NCBI GenBank assembly: GCA_043748015.1
Contig: JAYTOA010000059.1
Location: 1-58,391, forward strand
Direction: 5' to 3'
Length of the DNA stretch: 58,391 nucleotides
DNA from: JAIBBG01 sp043748015
Lineage (GTDB): Bacteria > Bacteroidota > Bacteroidia > Flavobacteriales_D > Sanyastnellaceae
A program made the translations under genes and the position numbers. The notes beneath the pieces are model-generated. The model had not been told where the DNA came from and ran no database searches. It saw only the letters and a program-made list of their open reading frames with translations. Shown piece by piece: positions 44,901 to 52,650 of the stretch (positions are counted from its first letter, which is position 1; each line of letters starts with the position of its first letter).

Positions 44901-45097
44901 TGCTGTGGATTTTTCTCGAGTTTGATAAACTCTTCGAATTTTTCTTTTGCCGGAACGTATTTCTCGTGATCGAAAAGTTCCAGAGCTTCGCGATAGACGC
45001 GTGTCTTATCGTAAAGTGCGATGGGAGCCTGTGCCTCTGTCAAAAGCGGTATCAACAGGAGCATCCAAGCGATGAGTGAGTTCTTCATGATTTGCAT
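41996..45097 (-). CDS. Large periplasmic tetratricopeptide-repeat protein
   Basis: 1033 residues with a signal peptide ending LTEAQA, then some 25 TPR/Sel1-like helical repeats over the entire length (for example FKLATFNYQKRDYTKSLEWF, YELAKTYLLDNRLSEAKLYY). Some units resemble the YbgF/BamD-type TPR. The acidic C-terminal tail (NNDIEIDLVPNPKN) is short. It probably scaffolds envelope proteins; its operon partner is the barrel protein at 40188. The exact start may be the ATG three codons in (45088). Confidence 0.82.
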   Translation of the reverse strand: MQIMKNSLIAWMLLLIPLLTEAQAPIALYDKTRVYREALELFDHEKYVPAKEKFEEFIKLEKNPQHALRINSEYYSGICALYLLHKDAEYQLEKFVLEHPDSPWKQRAYFKLATFNYQKRDYTKSLEWFDFVDEKELSKTEKIEFRYKRGHARFEKGDSVNARLDLFESKQAESDYKTAATYYYSHIAYEQNDLQTALEGFLVLENDPVFKPLVPYYITQIYYKQKKYDEVLRYGPIALAQAEANSTKRVPEIARLIGDSYCVKEKYAEAIPFLLQYHDATAKSEITREDFYQLGYAYHRTNQWKNAVGAYSNCNDVNDELHQRASYNMGECYLKQDQKEYARNAFEEASKMTFNSDIQEDAMFNYAKLAFELSYNPFHEAITAFEDYLNKYPNSKRRDEAYEFLLNVYMKTRNYEKALASLDKIQNKDSRVKEAYQVVAYNRGVELFQAEKYVDAEKNFDKVFTYPVSPTLNADARFWKAEISYRLQDYPKANQRYNAFLNEPGAYNSEFYGLAHYSQGYSYFKLANGEDNFETAGAWYGNANTSFRKYVDGTSSLDPRKVNDAYMRIGDCFFVAKSYTQAISYYDKATVGDDAGKEYAMYQKAMSYGYNGQNDKKAWVLKSLLTESPGSKFEVDAKYELAKTYLLDNRLSEAKLYYSDILQNHAASQYAKLSLKDMCLIYVKEGNTEKVKESWVAIKSKYKSDPVVCDAYTICKAVLIEDPEFQNDAVTICGASKTAVEEEVYARAVGYAQDGDCNTAITKLTDYLSSFQPAYYGLDANYFLASCYYDKKNMVKALEHYNYVIAQGSSNYLEECLVVAATISYNNKDYTQALGHYRNLEPVAVLKNNVLEAQIGLMRCNYFLNNFAEAKSYADRVISNPSTPDEIRNTAYLWRGRISKQDGQYDAAIVDFKEVLKRGGVAAAEAKYGIAFCLYSKGEFKKAETEIFQLIEKYSGFEEWKYRGFLLLADTYIGLKDYFQARATINAILENVTETWVVTEANQKKAQLDALENPGGTKTNNDIEIDLVPNPKN

Positions 45098-45394
45098 GAG
45101 TGGATTTTACCAAAGTCCGAATGTAAAATCGGGCCAATCGGACTTGGAAGTTGGAAATGAAACTTGCGAACGAAAGAATGTGGAAGGAATTGTTTGAATG
45201 CGCCATCCGATTCGGGCATTGGTGATGCTTATTCCAATTGAACAAGTGCCAACGTCACTTTGGTATTCTTCATCACATTTTCGCATTTTTCAAATTTGAA
45301 GAGTGATTTTAAATAGAAATTTAATCTGAGTCACTTGATCATTTCAGATTGGCGCAGTAGAATATTCTATAAGCCACACATTGACGATTGGCTA
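45098..45394. other. Divergent intergenic region with an inverted repeat
   Basis: No gene is seen between the TPR gene and nnr. Arms aagtccga (45113-45120) and tcggactt (45138-45145) form an 8-bp inverted repeat 16 bases upstream of the TPR start codon. Two heptamers TTGGAAG and TTGGAAA follow. The rest shows nothing beyond the nnr promoter at the far end. Confidence 0.5.
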
Positions 45395-45424
45395 TTGAAG
45401 AACACTTGCTTCTCACGACTTTTG
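45395..45424 (+). promoter_or_regulatory. Promoter of nnr
   Basis: TTG (45395-45397), a 19-base spacer, and GACTTTTG (45417-45424), one mismatch from TAnnTTTG. The ATG is 16 bases beyond. Confidence 0.5.
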
Positions 45425-45440
45425 GAACAAATAACGGCAC

Positions 45441-46961
45441 ATGAAATTATTTACTGCAGCCCAACTCAAAGCGTGGGATCAATTCACCATCAATGATAAA
45501 TATGAATCGTCAAGCGAACTGATGGAAGTTGCTGCAGAGGCCTGCTACGATTACATCAATGAACTTGAGCCCGCGTTGTCGTACACCATTTTTTGTGGCA
45601 CCGGAAACAACGGCGGTGATGGACTTTGCATAGCGAGAAAGTTAAAGGAAGGTGGTGATGAAGTCGCTGTTTATATAGCCGGAGATTCTGAGAATGGAAG
45701 CGATGACTTTAAGCGAAATCTTGACCTCATTTTGAACACCGACGTTGAAGTAAAATTTTTATCCGAAAAGAATGACTATTTCGAAATTGAAGATGAAAGT
45801 TTGATCATTGATTGTTTGTTTGGGACGGGACTGTCAAGGCCAATTGATGGATGGAGAAGAAAAATAATTGACTCTATCAATTTTTTACAGAATAGAAAAA
45901 TTTCCATTGATCTGCCATCCGGATTGATGCCTGACCTCCTGAGTGAACAACCTGGAACGATTTTAAGGGCTGATTTAACGCTCACCATTCACGTTCCAAA
46001 ACGTGCGATGCTTTTTCCTGAGAACACAAATTTTGTCGGAGATTTTGAAGTGATTTCCATTGGACTTGTCCGCGAATTTGAAAGAAGCGAAGAGTGTGAT
46101 ATGCTTTACTACGATGAGTTGGATGCCGTTTTGGATTTTCGCTTGCGCAGGAAGAACGATTATAAAAACATGAATGGTCACGCGCTGATACTTGCCGGCA
46201 GCAAAGGGAAAATAGGTGCAGCATCTTTGACTTCATTTGCCTGCCTGCGCGCCGGAGCCGGTCTTGTGACGGCGATTGTTCCCAAATGTGGAAACGACAT
46301 ATTGCAAACCAATGTTCCGGAAGTGATAACAATCGAAGACGATGGCCTCGATTGTTTGAGCAGTGCAAACATTGACGATAAATACAACGCGGTTGCCATC
46401 GGACCGGGTATTGGAGAAGCGCCTGAAACGGCCTTGTTGTTACGCAGAAATTTGAAGAAGGTGAAAGCTCCTTTGGTGCTTGATGCCGATGCACTCAATA
46501 TTATTGCTCACAAGAAATTGCATGCTCGCATTCCGGAAGGCAGCGTGTTGACACCGCACGTGGGAGAGTTCGATCGCTTGTTTGGCGAGCATGAAGATTC
46601 CTTTGGGAGATTTCAGACGATGAAAGAAAAGGCAACAGAAATGAAGTGTATCATCGTTTTAAAAGGCGCTCATACCATGATTGCATTTCCTGATGGTACC
46701 ACGTCCATTAACTCATCGGGTAATCCGGGAATGGCAACGGCGGGGAGTGGTGATGTGCTGACCGGAATGATTACAGCTTTTCTGGCGCAAGGTTATGCTG
46801 CAAATGTTGCAACAAGACTTGGCGTTTTTCTTCATGGCGTTGCGGGAGATATTGCTGCAGAGACGAGAAGCGAAACAGGTATGATAGCACGCGACATCAT
46901 CGAATCAATTCCGGAGGCGCTCAATGAACTAGAAGCAATGAAGAAGATGTTGAAGATGTGA
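45441..46961 (+). CDS. nnr: Bifunctional NAD(P)H-hydrate epimerase/dehydratase
   Basis: 506 residues joining two repair enzymes. The N-terminal epimerase (1-215: GTGNNGGDGLCIARKL, IDCLFGTGLSRPIDG, IDLPSGL) interconverts R- and S-NAD(P)H hydrates. The C-terminal ribokinase-like dehydratase (about 230-500: AGSKGKIGAASLTS, IGPGIGEAPETALL, LDADALNII, LTPHVGEFDRLF, SGNPGMATAGSGDVLTGMI) removes water using ADP. Both active sites look intact. Confidence 0.95.
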   Translation: MKLFTAAQLKAWDQFTINDKYESSSELMEVAAEACYDYINELEPALSYTIFCGTGNNGGDGLCIARKLKEGGDEVAVYIAGDSENGSDDFKRNLDLILNTDVEVKFLSEKNDYFEIEDESLIIDCLFGTGLSRPIDGWRRKIIDSINFLQNRKISIDLPSGLMPDLLSEQPGTILRADLTLTIHVPKRAMLFPENTNFVGDFEVISIGLVREFERSEECDMLYYDELDAVLDFRLRRKNDYKNMNGHALILAGSKGKIGAASLTSFACLRAGAGLVTAIVPKCGNDILQTNVPEVITIEDDGLDCLSSANIDDKYNAVAIGPGIGEAPETALLLRRNLKKVKAPLVLDADALNIIAHKKLHARIPEGSVLTPHVGEFDRLFGEHEDSFGRFQTMKEKATEMKCIIVLKGAHTMIAFPDGTTSINSSGNPGMATAGSGDVLTGMITAFLAQGYAANVATRLGVFLHGVAGDIAAETRSETGMIARDIIESIPEALNELEAMKKMLKM

Positions 46962-46963
46962 GA

Positions 46964-47581
46964 TCAGATAAAATCTATCGGACCTTTTCCTTCACGAATA
47001 ATTTCGATTCCATCACCGGTGCAATCCAAAACAGTTGAGGCTTCAAAGCCTCCCGGCCCACCGTCAATTACAATGTCAACAAGCTTTTCCAGTTTCTCGT
47101 GAATGAGTGTTGCGTCAGTTGTGTATTCAAGTATCTCATCATCATCATGCACAGAAGTTGCAATGATGGGGCGATTGAGTTCCTTCACTATATGTCGCGC
47201 GATGTTGTTATCCGGAACACGAATACCAATTGTTTTTTTTCTGTCGGAAAATATTTTCGGAATCTTTCTGCTTGCTTCAAGAATGAAAGTGTAAGGCCCG
47301 GGCAATACATTTTTCATCAACTTGAAAACAGAATTGTTCAATGGCTTTGAGTATTCGGTGATATGACTCAGATCGTAACATACAAGTGAAAAATTTGCTT
47401 TGTCGGCACGCAGGTTTTTCAATCTGGCAACGCGTTCAATCGCCTTTGTATTTTCAAGATCACATCCTATGCTGTAGACGGTATCAGTAGGATAAACGAT
47501 AATGCCGCCGTCGAGCAAGCATTCCACCACCTGCCTTATTTTTCTAGGATCCGGATTATCCGGATGTATTTCGATCAACAT
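46964..47581 (-). CDS. tsaC: L-threonylcarbamoyladenylate synthase
   Basis: 205 residues, a YrdC-domain-only form without the extra C-terminal Sua5 domain. Signatures: GGIIVYPTDTVYSIGCD, KKTIGIRVPDN, and ILEYTTDATLIH. It makes threonylcarbamoyl-AMP from Thr, bicarbonate and ATP for t6A tRNA modification, upstream of TsaE at 27376-27798. It converges on nnr with 2 bases between the stops. Confidence 0.92.
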   Translation of the reverse strand: MLIEIHPDNPDPRKIRQVVECLLDGGIIVYPTDTVYSIGCDLENTKAIERVARLKNLRADKANFSLVCYDLSHITEYSKPLNNSVFKLMKNVLPGPYTFILEASRKIPKIFSDRKKTIGIRVPDNNIARHIVKELNRPIIATSVHDDDEILEYTTDATLIHEKLEKLVDIVIDGGPGGFEASTVLDCTGDGIEIIREGKGPIDFI

Positions 47582-47636
47582 GAATTTTTCCTTGAATTAA
47601 AAACCAAATCACCATTCACCATAAACATGTCTTTAT

Positions 47637-47673
47637 CACTAATCCCTAGCACCTAATCCCAGCGCCTAACTGC
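47637..47673. repeat. Degenerate heptamer array 3' of the transaldolase gene
   Basis: Units CTAATCC, CTAGCAC, CTAATCC, CAGCGC, CTAACTG follow one another. Just before them is a caccattcaccat doublet. The array lies between the 3' end of the transaldolase gene and tsaC. Confidence 0.5.
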
Positions 47674-47679
47674 CAACAA

Positions 47680-48348
47680 CTACTTCGCCGCTTCCGCAGC
47701 CTTTTTATGATCTGCTAAAAACTGCGCAAGTCCAATATCCGTAAGTGGATGTTTGAGCAAAGCCATGATGGCACTCAATGGCCCGGTCATTACATCAGCA
47801 CCAAGCTGAGCGCAATTGACGATGTGCATTGGGTGGCGAATGGAGGCCGCGAGAATTTCTGTTTCGTATCCGTAGTTGTCATAAATGGTGCGGATCTGAT
47901 CGATGAGATCGAGACCATCAACAGAAATGTCATCAAGGCGTCCAATGAATGGCGATACGTATGTCGCACCGGCTTTTGCGGCAAGCAATGCCTGCCCTGC
48001 GGAAAAAACCAAAGTGCAGTTAGTGCGAATGCCTTTATCAGTAAAATATTTGAGTGCCTTCACGCCATCCTTTGTCATCGGCACTTTCACAACTATGTTA
48101 GGATGGAGTTCAGCGAGTTCTTCGCCTTCGCTGATCATTCCGTCAAAGTCTGTTGCAATCACCTCTGCGCTTACATCACCATCGCCAACAATTTCACAAA
48201 TGGCTTTATAGTGTTTCATCACATTGTCTTTTCCGCTTATGCCTTCTTTGGCCATGAGTGATGGATTGGTAGTTACGCCATCAAGTATGCCGAGATCGTT
48301 GGCTTCGCTTATCTGGCCGAGGTTTGCTGTATCGATGAAGAATTTCAT
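47680..48348 (-). CDS. Transaldolase/fructose-6-phosphate aldolase family protein
   Basis: 222 residues from the ATG at 48348 (MKFFIDTANL); the longer frame adds an unlikely N-terminus. It is the short TalC/FSA type: NIVVKVPMTKDGVKALKYF with the Schiff-base Lys, TNCTLVFSAGQALLAAKAGATYVSPFIGRLDD. It acts in the non-oxidative pentose phosphate pathway as a transaldolase, or as a fructose-6-phosphate aldolase; the sequence cannot decide. Confidence 0.92.
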   Translation of the reverse strand: MKFFIDTANLGQISEANDLGILDGVTTNPSLMAKEGISGKDNVMKHYKAICEIVGDGDVSAEVIATDFDGMISEGEELAELHPNIVVKVPMTKDGVKALKYFTDKGIRTNCTLVFSAGQALLAAKAGATYVSPFIGRLDDISVDGLDLIDQIRTIYDNYGYETEILAASIRHPMHIVNCAQLGADVMTGPLSAIMALLKHPLTDIGLAQFLADHKKAAEAAK

Positions 48349-48366
48349 TTCGTATAATTTATGCCG

Positions 48367-48397
48367 CGAAGTTACCTTGTATGGCATAACCGCTCAA
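48367..48397 (-). promoter_or_regulatory. Possible promoter of the transaldolase gene
   Basis: On the minus strand, TTG (48397-48395), a 20-base spacer, and TAACTTCG (48374-48367), one mismatch from TAnnTTTG. Confidence 0.4.
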
Positions 48398-48429
48398 AAT
48401 GAAGTAGTGAACAAATCATGCAGGTCATA

Positions 48430-48437
48430 TAATTTTG
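48430..48437 (+). promoter_or_regulatory. -7 box abutting the DUF360/holin-like gene
   Basis: TAATTTTG is a perfect TAnnTTTG box whose final G is 5 bases from the ATG at 48442, about the expected transcription start. No -33 TTG is visible. Confidence 0.4.
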
Positions 48438-48441
48438 TCGC

Positions 48442-48819
48442 ATGGAAAAAGAACAGAACATCAAGCCAATACTTCAGATTTTGAGTACGTCATTGACATT
48501 GCTTGTTGGAGATTACTTAATGGACAGTATTTATTTCGACCAGCCTTGGGTGGCTATTGTAACTGCTATTGTATTGGCGTTGCTTAATCTTTTTTTAAAG
48601 CCATTGTTGGTGATGCTCACTATTCCCGCGACCATTCTCACACTTGGATTATTTCTACTGGTTATCAACGCCGCAATCCTCATGATTGCCGGGCAACTCG
48701 TTCCCGGATTTCACATAGCTTCTTTCTGGTCAGCGGTGCTATTGGCACTATTCATTTCACTTGTAAATAGCCTTCTTGGAGGAAATATCAAAGTTGAAAG
48801 GCATAGGATTGACGAATAG
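48442..48819 (+). CDS. Small membrane protein of the DUF360/YvlD (phage-holin-family) type
   Basis: 125 residues with four hydrophobic segments (about 12-30, 37-55, 60-80, 92-112) and ALLNLFLKPLLVMLTIPATILTLGLFLLVINAAILM, typical of this family, annotated as phage holin family despite no phage context. Its role is unknown. The start may be transcribed without a leader. Confidence 0.85.
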   Translation: MEKEQNIKPILQILSTSLTLLVGDYLMDSIYFDQPWVAIVTAIVLALLNLFLKPLLVMLTIPATILTLGLFLLVINAAILMIAGQLVPGFHIASFWSAVLLALFISLVNSLLGGNIKVERHRIDE

Positions 48820-48861
48820 TTGAACGTTGATTTTGCAACGTGCAATCTGTTTCCAAAATAG

Positions 48862-48886
48862 AAAAAGGCGGCCTATTGGACCGCCT
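48862..48886 (-). terminator. Intrinsic terminator of the T9SS type A gene
   Basis: On the minus strand, an 8-bp GC-rich stem (aggcgg/ccgcct plus two pairs past one bulge) with loop aata, followed by T5. Confidence 0.75.
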
Positions 48887-48914
48887 CTTTCAATATCAAA
48901 CTGCTTATCAATTA

Positions 48915-50768
48915 CTACTTCGTAATGATAATTTCTTTCGTCATTTTCTTAGTTCCGTCAGTAACTGCAAGTGTATACATACCTGCCGGTAAATAGGAGA
49001 AGTCGAATGTCTGCTGATCTTTTGCATTGAAGCTTTTACCTATTTTAGTGTTCACCATTTCTTTGCCTTGTTTGTCATAAAGTTTTACATGCATTCCTGC
49101 AAGATTTTCGCCTGCAATAGTGATACGACCATTGGAAGAATTAGGATAAACATTGAAATCAAAATCTTTGCCTACTTCGAGAGCACCAAGAGAAATGTCC
49201 AAATTTTTTGTCACTGCGATGTAGACGATGTCATTTTCATGAGAAGCATCGAGATCACCGCGAACAGTTAATCCCGGCTCGGTGTCACGCATTACAACAA
49301 TATGCAGTGTGTTGTCAATCGTTTTCACCATGGAGGGGAACACGTATTCATATTCGTTTACCTCCAGATCAGGGGTGAGTTCAGTTTGAGGTGTCCATGT
49401 AATTCCTCCGTCATTAGAAGTGATTGCGAACAAGTGTCGAAATACCTGAACGCCCAAATATTCTTCGTCGGCGGCAGAAAAGACCACATATAAATTTCCA
49501 TCGGCATCTTCACCCATAGTTGGCATTGATGCTAATCCGGCACGGTAAGCGCCCGATTGAGCAACTGTGATGTCATTAGTAGTGTTGGCATCCGTTGCGC
49601 TTTCTTGAAAAGTACCAATGACTGAAATGCTGTCGGTCGCTAAAGTTGAATTCCAGTACAGCAATCTATCGGTCAGGAATACAGAATAAAGCGAATCACC
49701 CTCAACGTCATCGAAGAAAAAGAACTCACCAAACGTTACGTGACTCACACCGTTGTTGTCAATCAAGAGTGCACCAGTGCCGTCTGTGGATGTAAGTGAA
49801 TCTACAATTCCGTCATTTTCGATGTCAGTTACGTGATCACCGATATAACCGCTAATTGGAAAATCGAAAAAGATGGTTGAATTCCATGTATCACCGTTAT
49901 CGTCAGATGTTAGAATAATTGAATCGCTGATTTCACTGAAGATGGCAATTGAAACTTTTCCATTTCTTGCATCAATGGCGTAAGAGTCGGATTGAACACT
50001 TTCAAATTCAGTAGAATCTATTTGAGAGAAAATATGATCCTGCACCGCCCAGGTAGCACCATTGTCGTCTGATCTCCAATAAACGAGGTTACCGTTTACG
50101 CCGTTGATTGGCGTTCCACCGAGTGCAGTGGCAGCACTCAAACCAATGACATGGATTTTGTTGCCATCGACAACAGAACGGGGCCAAAGAAAATCTGTAC
50201 CAAACGCCGTTGGAATTGTAGATGCAGTCCAATTTCCAGTACCAATGGTTGGACGCTGAACCATAGTTAAACCACCAGTTCCTGTGTGGCAGATATATGC
50301 TTCTTTGTTGTCACCTGTTTTGAAAATGCCTGGCCAGCCTGTTCTGTCGACTTCAACTCTGTCATACGGCACTTCACCCCAGACATAACCTTCACCCCTG
50401 TTGTAGCCCGTTCCGCGGTCTGTCCATGTAGTGTTGTCCTGAAAGCTCATTGTCCATGTCGCATACGCTCTTTCTTGATCGTCAAGTATAATACGCTGCT
50501 GCATTGAGTTGTTGGTCTGATTGTCATAAGTTGTGTAACCAATTACTTGTTCCCACAAGGTCATTGATCTTGACATATCCAAGATTGGAAAATGAGGTCT
50601 GAACTTTTTGTCCTTCGTCATTTCAGGCTTGAAATCATCCCTAACAAAAGGAGTAATTGGAATTTTCTGAACCTGATTATAGTCTCGTTTAACGAGAGGC
50701 ACTTTTTGGCTATAGGAGTGGGTTACACATAGCAGGGCTACGAGAGCACAATAGAATTTCAGCATCAT
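48915..50768 (-). CDS. Secreted BNR-like protein with T9SS type A sorting domain
   Basis: 617 residues with a signal peptide ending SYSQK. The middle (about 100-520) has repeated Asp-box-like phrases (SDDNGATWAVQD, TSDDNGDTWNSTIFF, TSNDGGITWTPQ), which indicate a sialidase-type beta-propeller, though no catalytic residues can be assigned. The last ~75 residues (FNVYPNSSNGRITIAG, VKLYDKQGKEM, LPAGMYTLAVTDGTKKMTKEIIITK) are the T9SS type A signal. It is exported to the surface or released. Confidence 0.88.
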   Translation of the reverse strand: MMLKFYCALVALLCVTHSYSQKVPLVKRDYNQVQKIPITPFVRDDFKPEMTKDKKFRPHFPILDMSRSMTLWEQVIGYTTYDNQTNNSMQQRIILDDQERAYATWTMSFQDNTTWTDRGTGYNRGEGYVWGEVPYDRVEVDRTGWPGIFKTGDNKEAYICHTGTGGLTMVQRPTIGTGNWTASTIPTAFGTDFLWPRSVVDGNKIHVIGLSAATALGGTPINGVNGNLVYWRSDDNGATWAVQDHIFSQIDSTEFESVQSDSYAIDARNGKVSIAIFSEISDSIILTSDDNGDTWNSTIFFDFPISGYIGDHVTDIENDGIVDSLTSTDGTGALLIDNNGVSHVTFGEFFFFDDVEGDSLYSVFLTDRLLYWNSTLATDSISVIGTFQESATDANTTNDITVAQSGAYRAGLASMPTMGEDADGNLYVVFSAADEEYLGVQVFRHLFAITSNDGGITWTPQTELTPDLEVNEYEYVFPSMVKTIDNTLHIVVMRDTEPGLTVRGDLDASHENDIVYIAVTKNLDISLGALEVGKDFDFNVYPNSSNGRITIAGENLAGMHVKLYDKQGKEMVNTKIGKSFNAKDQQTFDFSYLPAGMYTLAVTDGTKKMTKEIIITK

Positions 50769-50876
50769 TAAGTATTTAGATTGTTAAAAAAGCGGTGCCA
50801 AGATAAAAAGAAAAAGATAAACTTCATAGCATTAATGATACTTTAAACTTGCTTTGCCAAATTGAAAAAGGAAAGA

Positions 50877-52121
50877 ATGCAAGCTGAAATTATTTGTATA
50901 GGTGATGAATTACTGATTGGTCAAACGATCAACACCAATGCTGCGTGGCTTGGAGAGCGGTTCAGCGCAATGGGCATTCGCGTTCAGCGGGCCATCACCA
51001 TTTCTGACAATCGTCAGGAAATCATTCGCGCTATGGATGAAAGTGGTGCAAGGTCATCAATAGTTGTTATCACAGGGGGACTTGGTCCGACAAAAGATGA
51101 CATCACGAAAACCACGCTATGCGAGTATTTCTCGACACATCTTGTAATGAATGATGAGGCTGCTACGCGGATTGCACAATTTTTTTCCGAACGAGGATTG
51201 CCAATGCTGGAAGCTAACATACAGCAAGCGGCATTGCCGGCGTCTTGCACTGTCATACAAAACTTTCGTGGTACTGCATGTGGGATGTGGTTTGAGCGCA
51301 ACGAAGTTGTTTATATAGCCATGCCGGGCGTGCCATACGAGATGCAGTCTATGATGGAGAATGAAGTATTTGAAAAATTGCGGTTGCGATTTGAGAGGCC
51401 TGTGATCATGCACCGCACCATTTTGACCATTGGAATAGGTGAATCCAACATGGCTGAGATCATCGCTGACTGGGAAAATTCACTCAGTGCGGTGGGAATA
51501 TCTTTGGCTTATCTGCCGTCACCCGGATCTGTTAAGCTACGCATGTCTATTTATATAGGTGATAGCGCTGAACAGGAACAAGTGTTGAATACCAAAGAGG
51601 AAGAATTGAATGCTCTTATTGGAGACTATGTCTATGGTCGTGATAAGGAGACTTTACAAAGCATTGTAGGTAAATTATTGCTGAACATTGGCGCATCACT
51701 CTCGGTAGCGGAAAGTTGCACAGGAGGCAAAATTTCGCATCTACTTACCACAGTTCCGGGAAGCAGCAAGTATTTCAAGGGAAGTATTGTGTCCTATTTC
51801 AATGCCATCAAAGAGCAGGAATTAGGAATTAGCTCAGTGTTGATAGAGAAGCACAATGTAGTCAGTCGAGAAGTAGCAGAAGCAATGGCGATGGCCGTTA
51901 GAAATAAATTCAGGACAGAATTCGGGTTGTCAACTACGGGTATCGCAGGACCTTTAGGCGAAACGGCGGAAATTCCAGTTGGCAGTGTTTGGGTTGCTGT
52001 GGCAGGTCCTGGCGGAGTGAAGTCAAAGTTGTTCAGGTTTGGAAAGAACCGTGAATTGAACATCGACATGGCTTCGAATGCTGCACTAAATGAACTGAGA
52101 AAAGAAATTTTAGCGACTTAG
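50877..52121 (+). CDS. cinA: CinA family protein (competence/damage-inducible)
   Basis: About 414 residues from the ATG at 50877; a TTG five codons earlier is less likely. The N-terminal MoCF-like domain (1-170: IICIGDELLIGQTINTNAAWLGE, VVITGGLGPTKDDITK) has ADP-ribose/NMN-cycle activity in relatives, and the C-terminal amidohydrolase domain (about 255-410: SVAESCTGGKISHLLT, VSYFNAIKEQELGI, GIAGPLG) resembles NMN deamidase PncC. It probably recycles pyridine nucleotides. rpmB follows after about 58 bases. Confidence 0.92.
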   Translation: MQAEIICIGDELLIGQTINTNAAWLGERFSAMGIRVQRAITISDNRQEIIRAMDESGARSSIVVITGGLGPTKDDITKTTLCEYFSTHLVMNDEAATRIAQFFSERGLPMLEANIQQAALPASCTVIQNFRGTACGMWFERNEVVYIAMPGVPYEMQSMMENEVFEKLRLRFERPVIMHRTILTIGIGESNMAEIIADWENSLSAVGISLAYLPSPGSVKLRMSIYIGDSAEQEQVLNTKEEELNALIGDYVYGRDKETLQSIVGKLLLNIGASLSVAESCTGGKISHLLTTVPGSSKYFKGSIVSYFNAIKEQELGISSVLIEKHNVVSREVAEAMAMAVRNKFRTEFGLSTTGIAGPLGETAEIPVGSVWVAVAGPGGVKSKLFRFGKNRELNIDMASNAALNELRKEILAT

Positions 52122-52123
52122 AC

Positions 52124-52153
52124 TTGAATATGAATAAAAATGTGCTTTCTTTG
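52124..52153 (+). promoter_or_regulatory. Promoter of rpmB
   Basis: TTG (52124-52126), a 19-base spacer, then TTTCTTTG (52146-52153) followed by C, one mismatch from TAnnTTTG. The ATG is 26 bases beyond. Confidence 0.6.
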
Positions 52154-52179
52154 CACCCCATTTTAAAAATTGAATTGCC

Positions 52180-52416
52180 ATGGCACGTGTATGTCAAATA
52201 ACCGGAAAGACAACGATCACCGGAAACAGAGTTTCTCACTCGAACCATAAAACCAGACGTAAGTTCTATCCGAACCTGCAATACAAGAAATTCTGGTTGG
52301 AGGAAGAGAAGCGTTTTGTAGAATTGCGCGTAACTCCAAAAGGAATGAAATACATCAACAAACTTGGCCTTGCTACAGCAATGAAAAGAGCTAAGGAAAA
52401 AGGGATACTGGCTTAA
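52180..52416 (+). CDS. rpmB: 50S ribosomal protein L28
   Basis: 78 residues starting MARVCQITGK, with GNRVSHSNHKTRRKFYPNLQ and RVTPKGMKYINKLG. It has only one Cys, so it is a zinc-free form. In many Bacteroidota cinA-rpmB is followed by rpmG and a DUF4295 gene; here a terminator and secDF follow instead. Confidence 0.96.
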   Translation: MARVCQITGKTTITGNRVSHSNHKTRRKFYPNLQYKKFWLEEEKRFVELRVTPKGMKYINKLGLATAMKRAKEKGILA

Positions 52417-52437
52417 TCCGGAATCTAAAATATTGAT

Positions 52438-52464
52438 AAGCACTGCGTGATTGCGGTGCTTTTT
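52438..52464 (+). terminator. Intrinsic terminator of rpmB
   Basis: Arms aagcactgc (52438-52446) and gcggtgctt (52453-52461) pair over 9 bp with one G-T pair, 6-nt loop, then T. Confidence 0.8.
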
Positions 52465-52597
52465 CTTTGAATAGGATTTCATTTTCCCACCTGTGGAATT
52501 TCACAATCCGGAGGTTTACATATCCCGAATGTGTGAAAGTCTAACACTAAACCGTTGAAACTTTATTCAGCAAAAAGGTTTCAATGGGCTGACTACT

Positions 52598-52605
52598 TAT
52601 ATTTG
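52598..52605 (+). promoter_or_regulatory. -7 box of secDF, with inverted repeats upstream
   Basis: TATATTTG followed by C matches TAnnTTTG exactly, 46 bases before the ATG. Upstream lie ttgaaac/gtttcaa (about 52555-52584) and tttcaca/tgtgaaa (about 52499-52540). Confidence 0.5.
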
Positions 52606-52650
52606 CCGCCCTTAAAAAAAGTACCGACTTACCAATTATTAGTTTGATTC

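Noticed and set aside
45982..46494. Minus-strand 170-codon frame inside nnr
   Set aside because: Antisense shadow of a conserved enzyme; composition rich in Arg, Cys, His and Ser typical of reverse reading.
48442..48819. Holin-family gene as evidence of a prophage
   Set aside because: The DUF360/YvlD type is chromosomal in many bacteria and no other phage gene is near.
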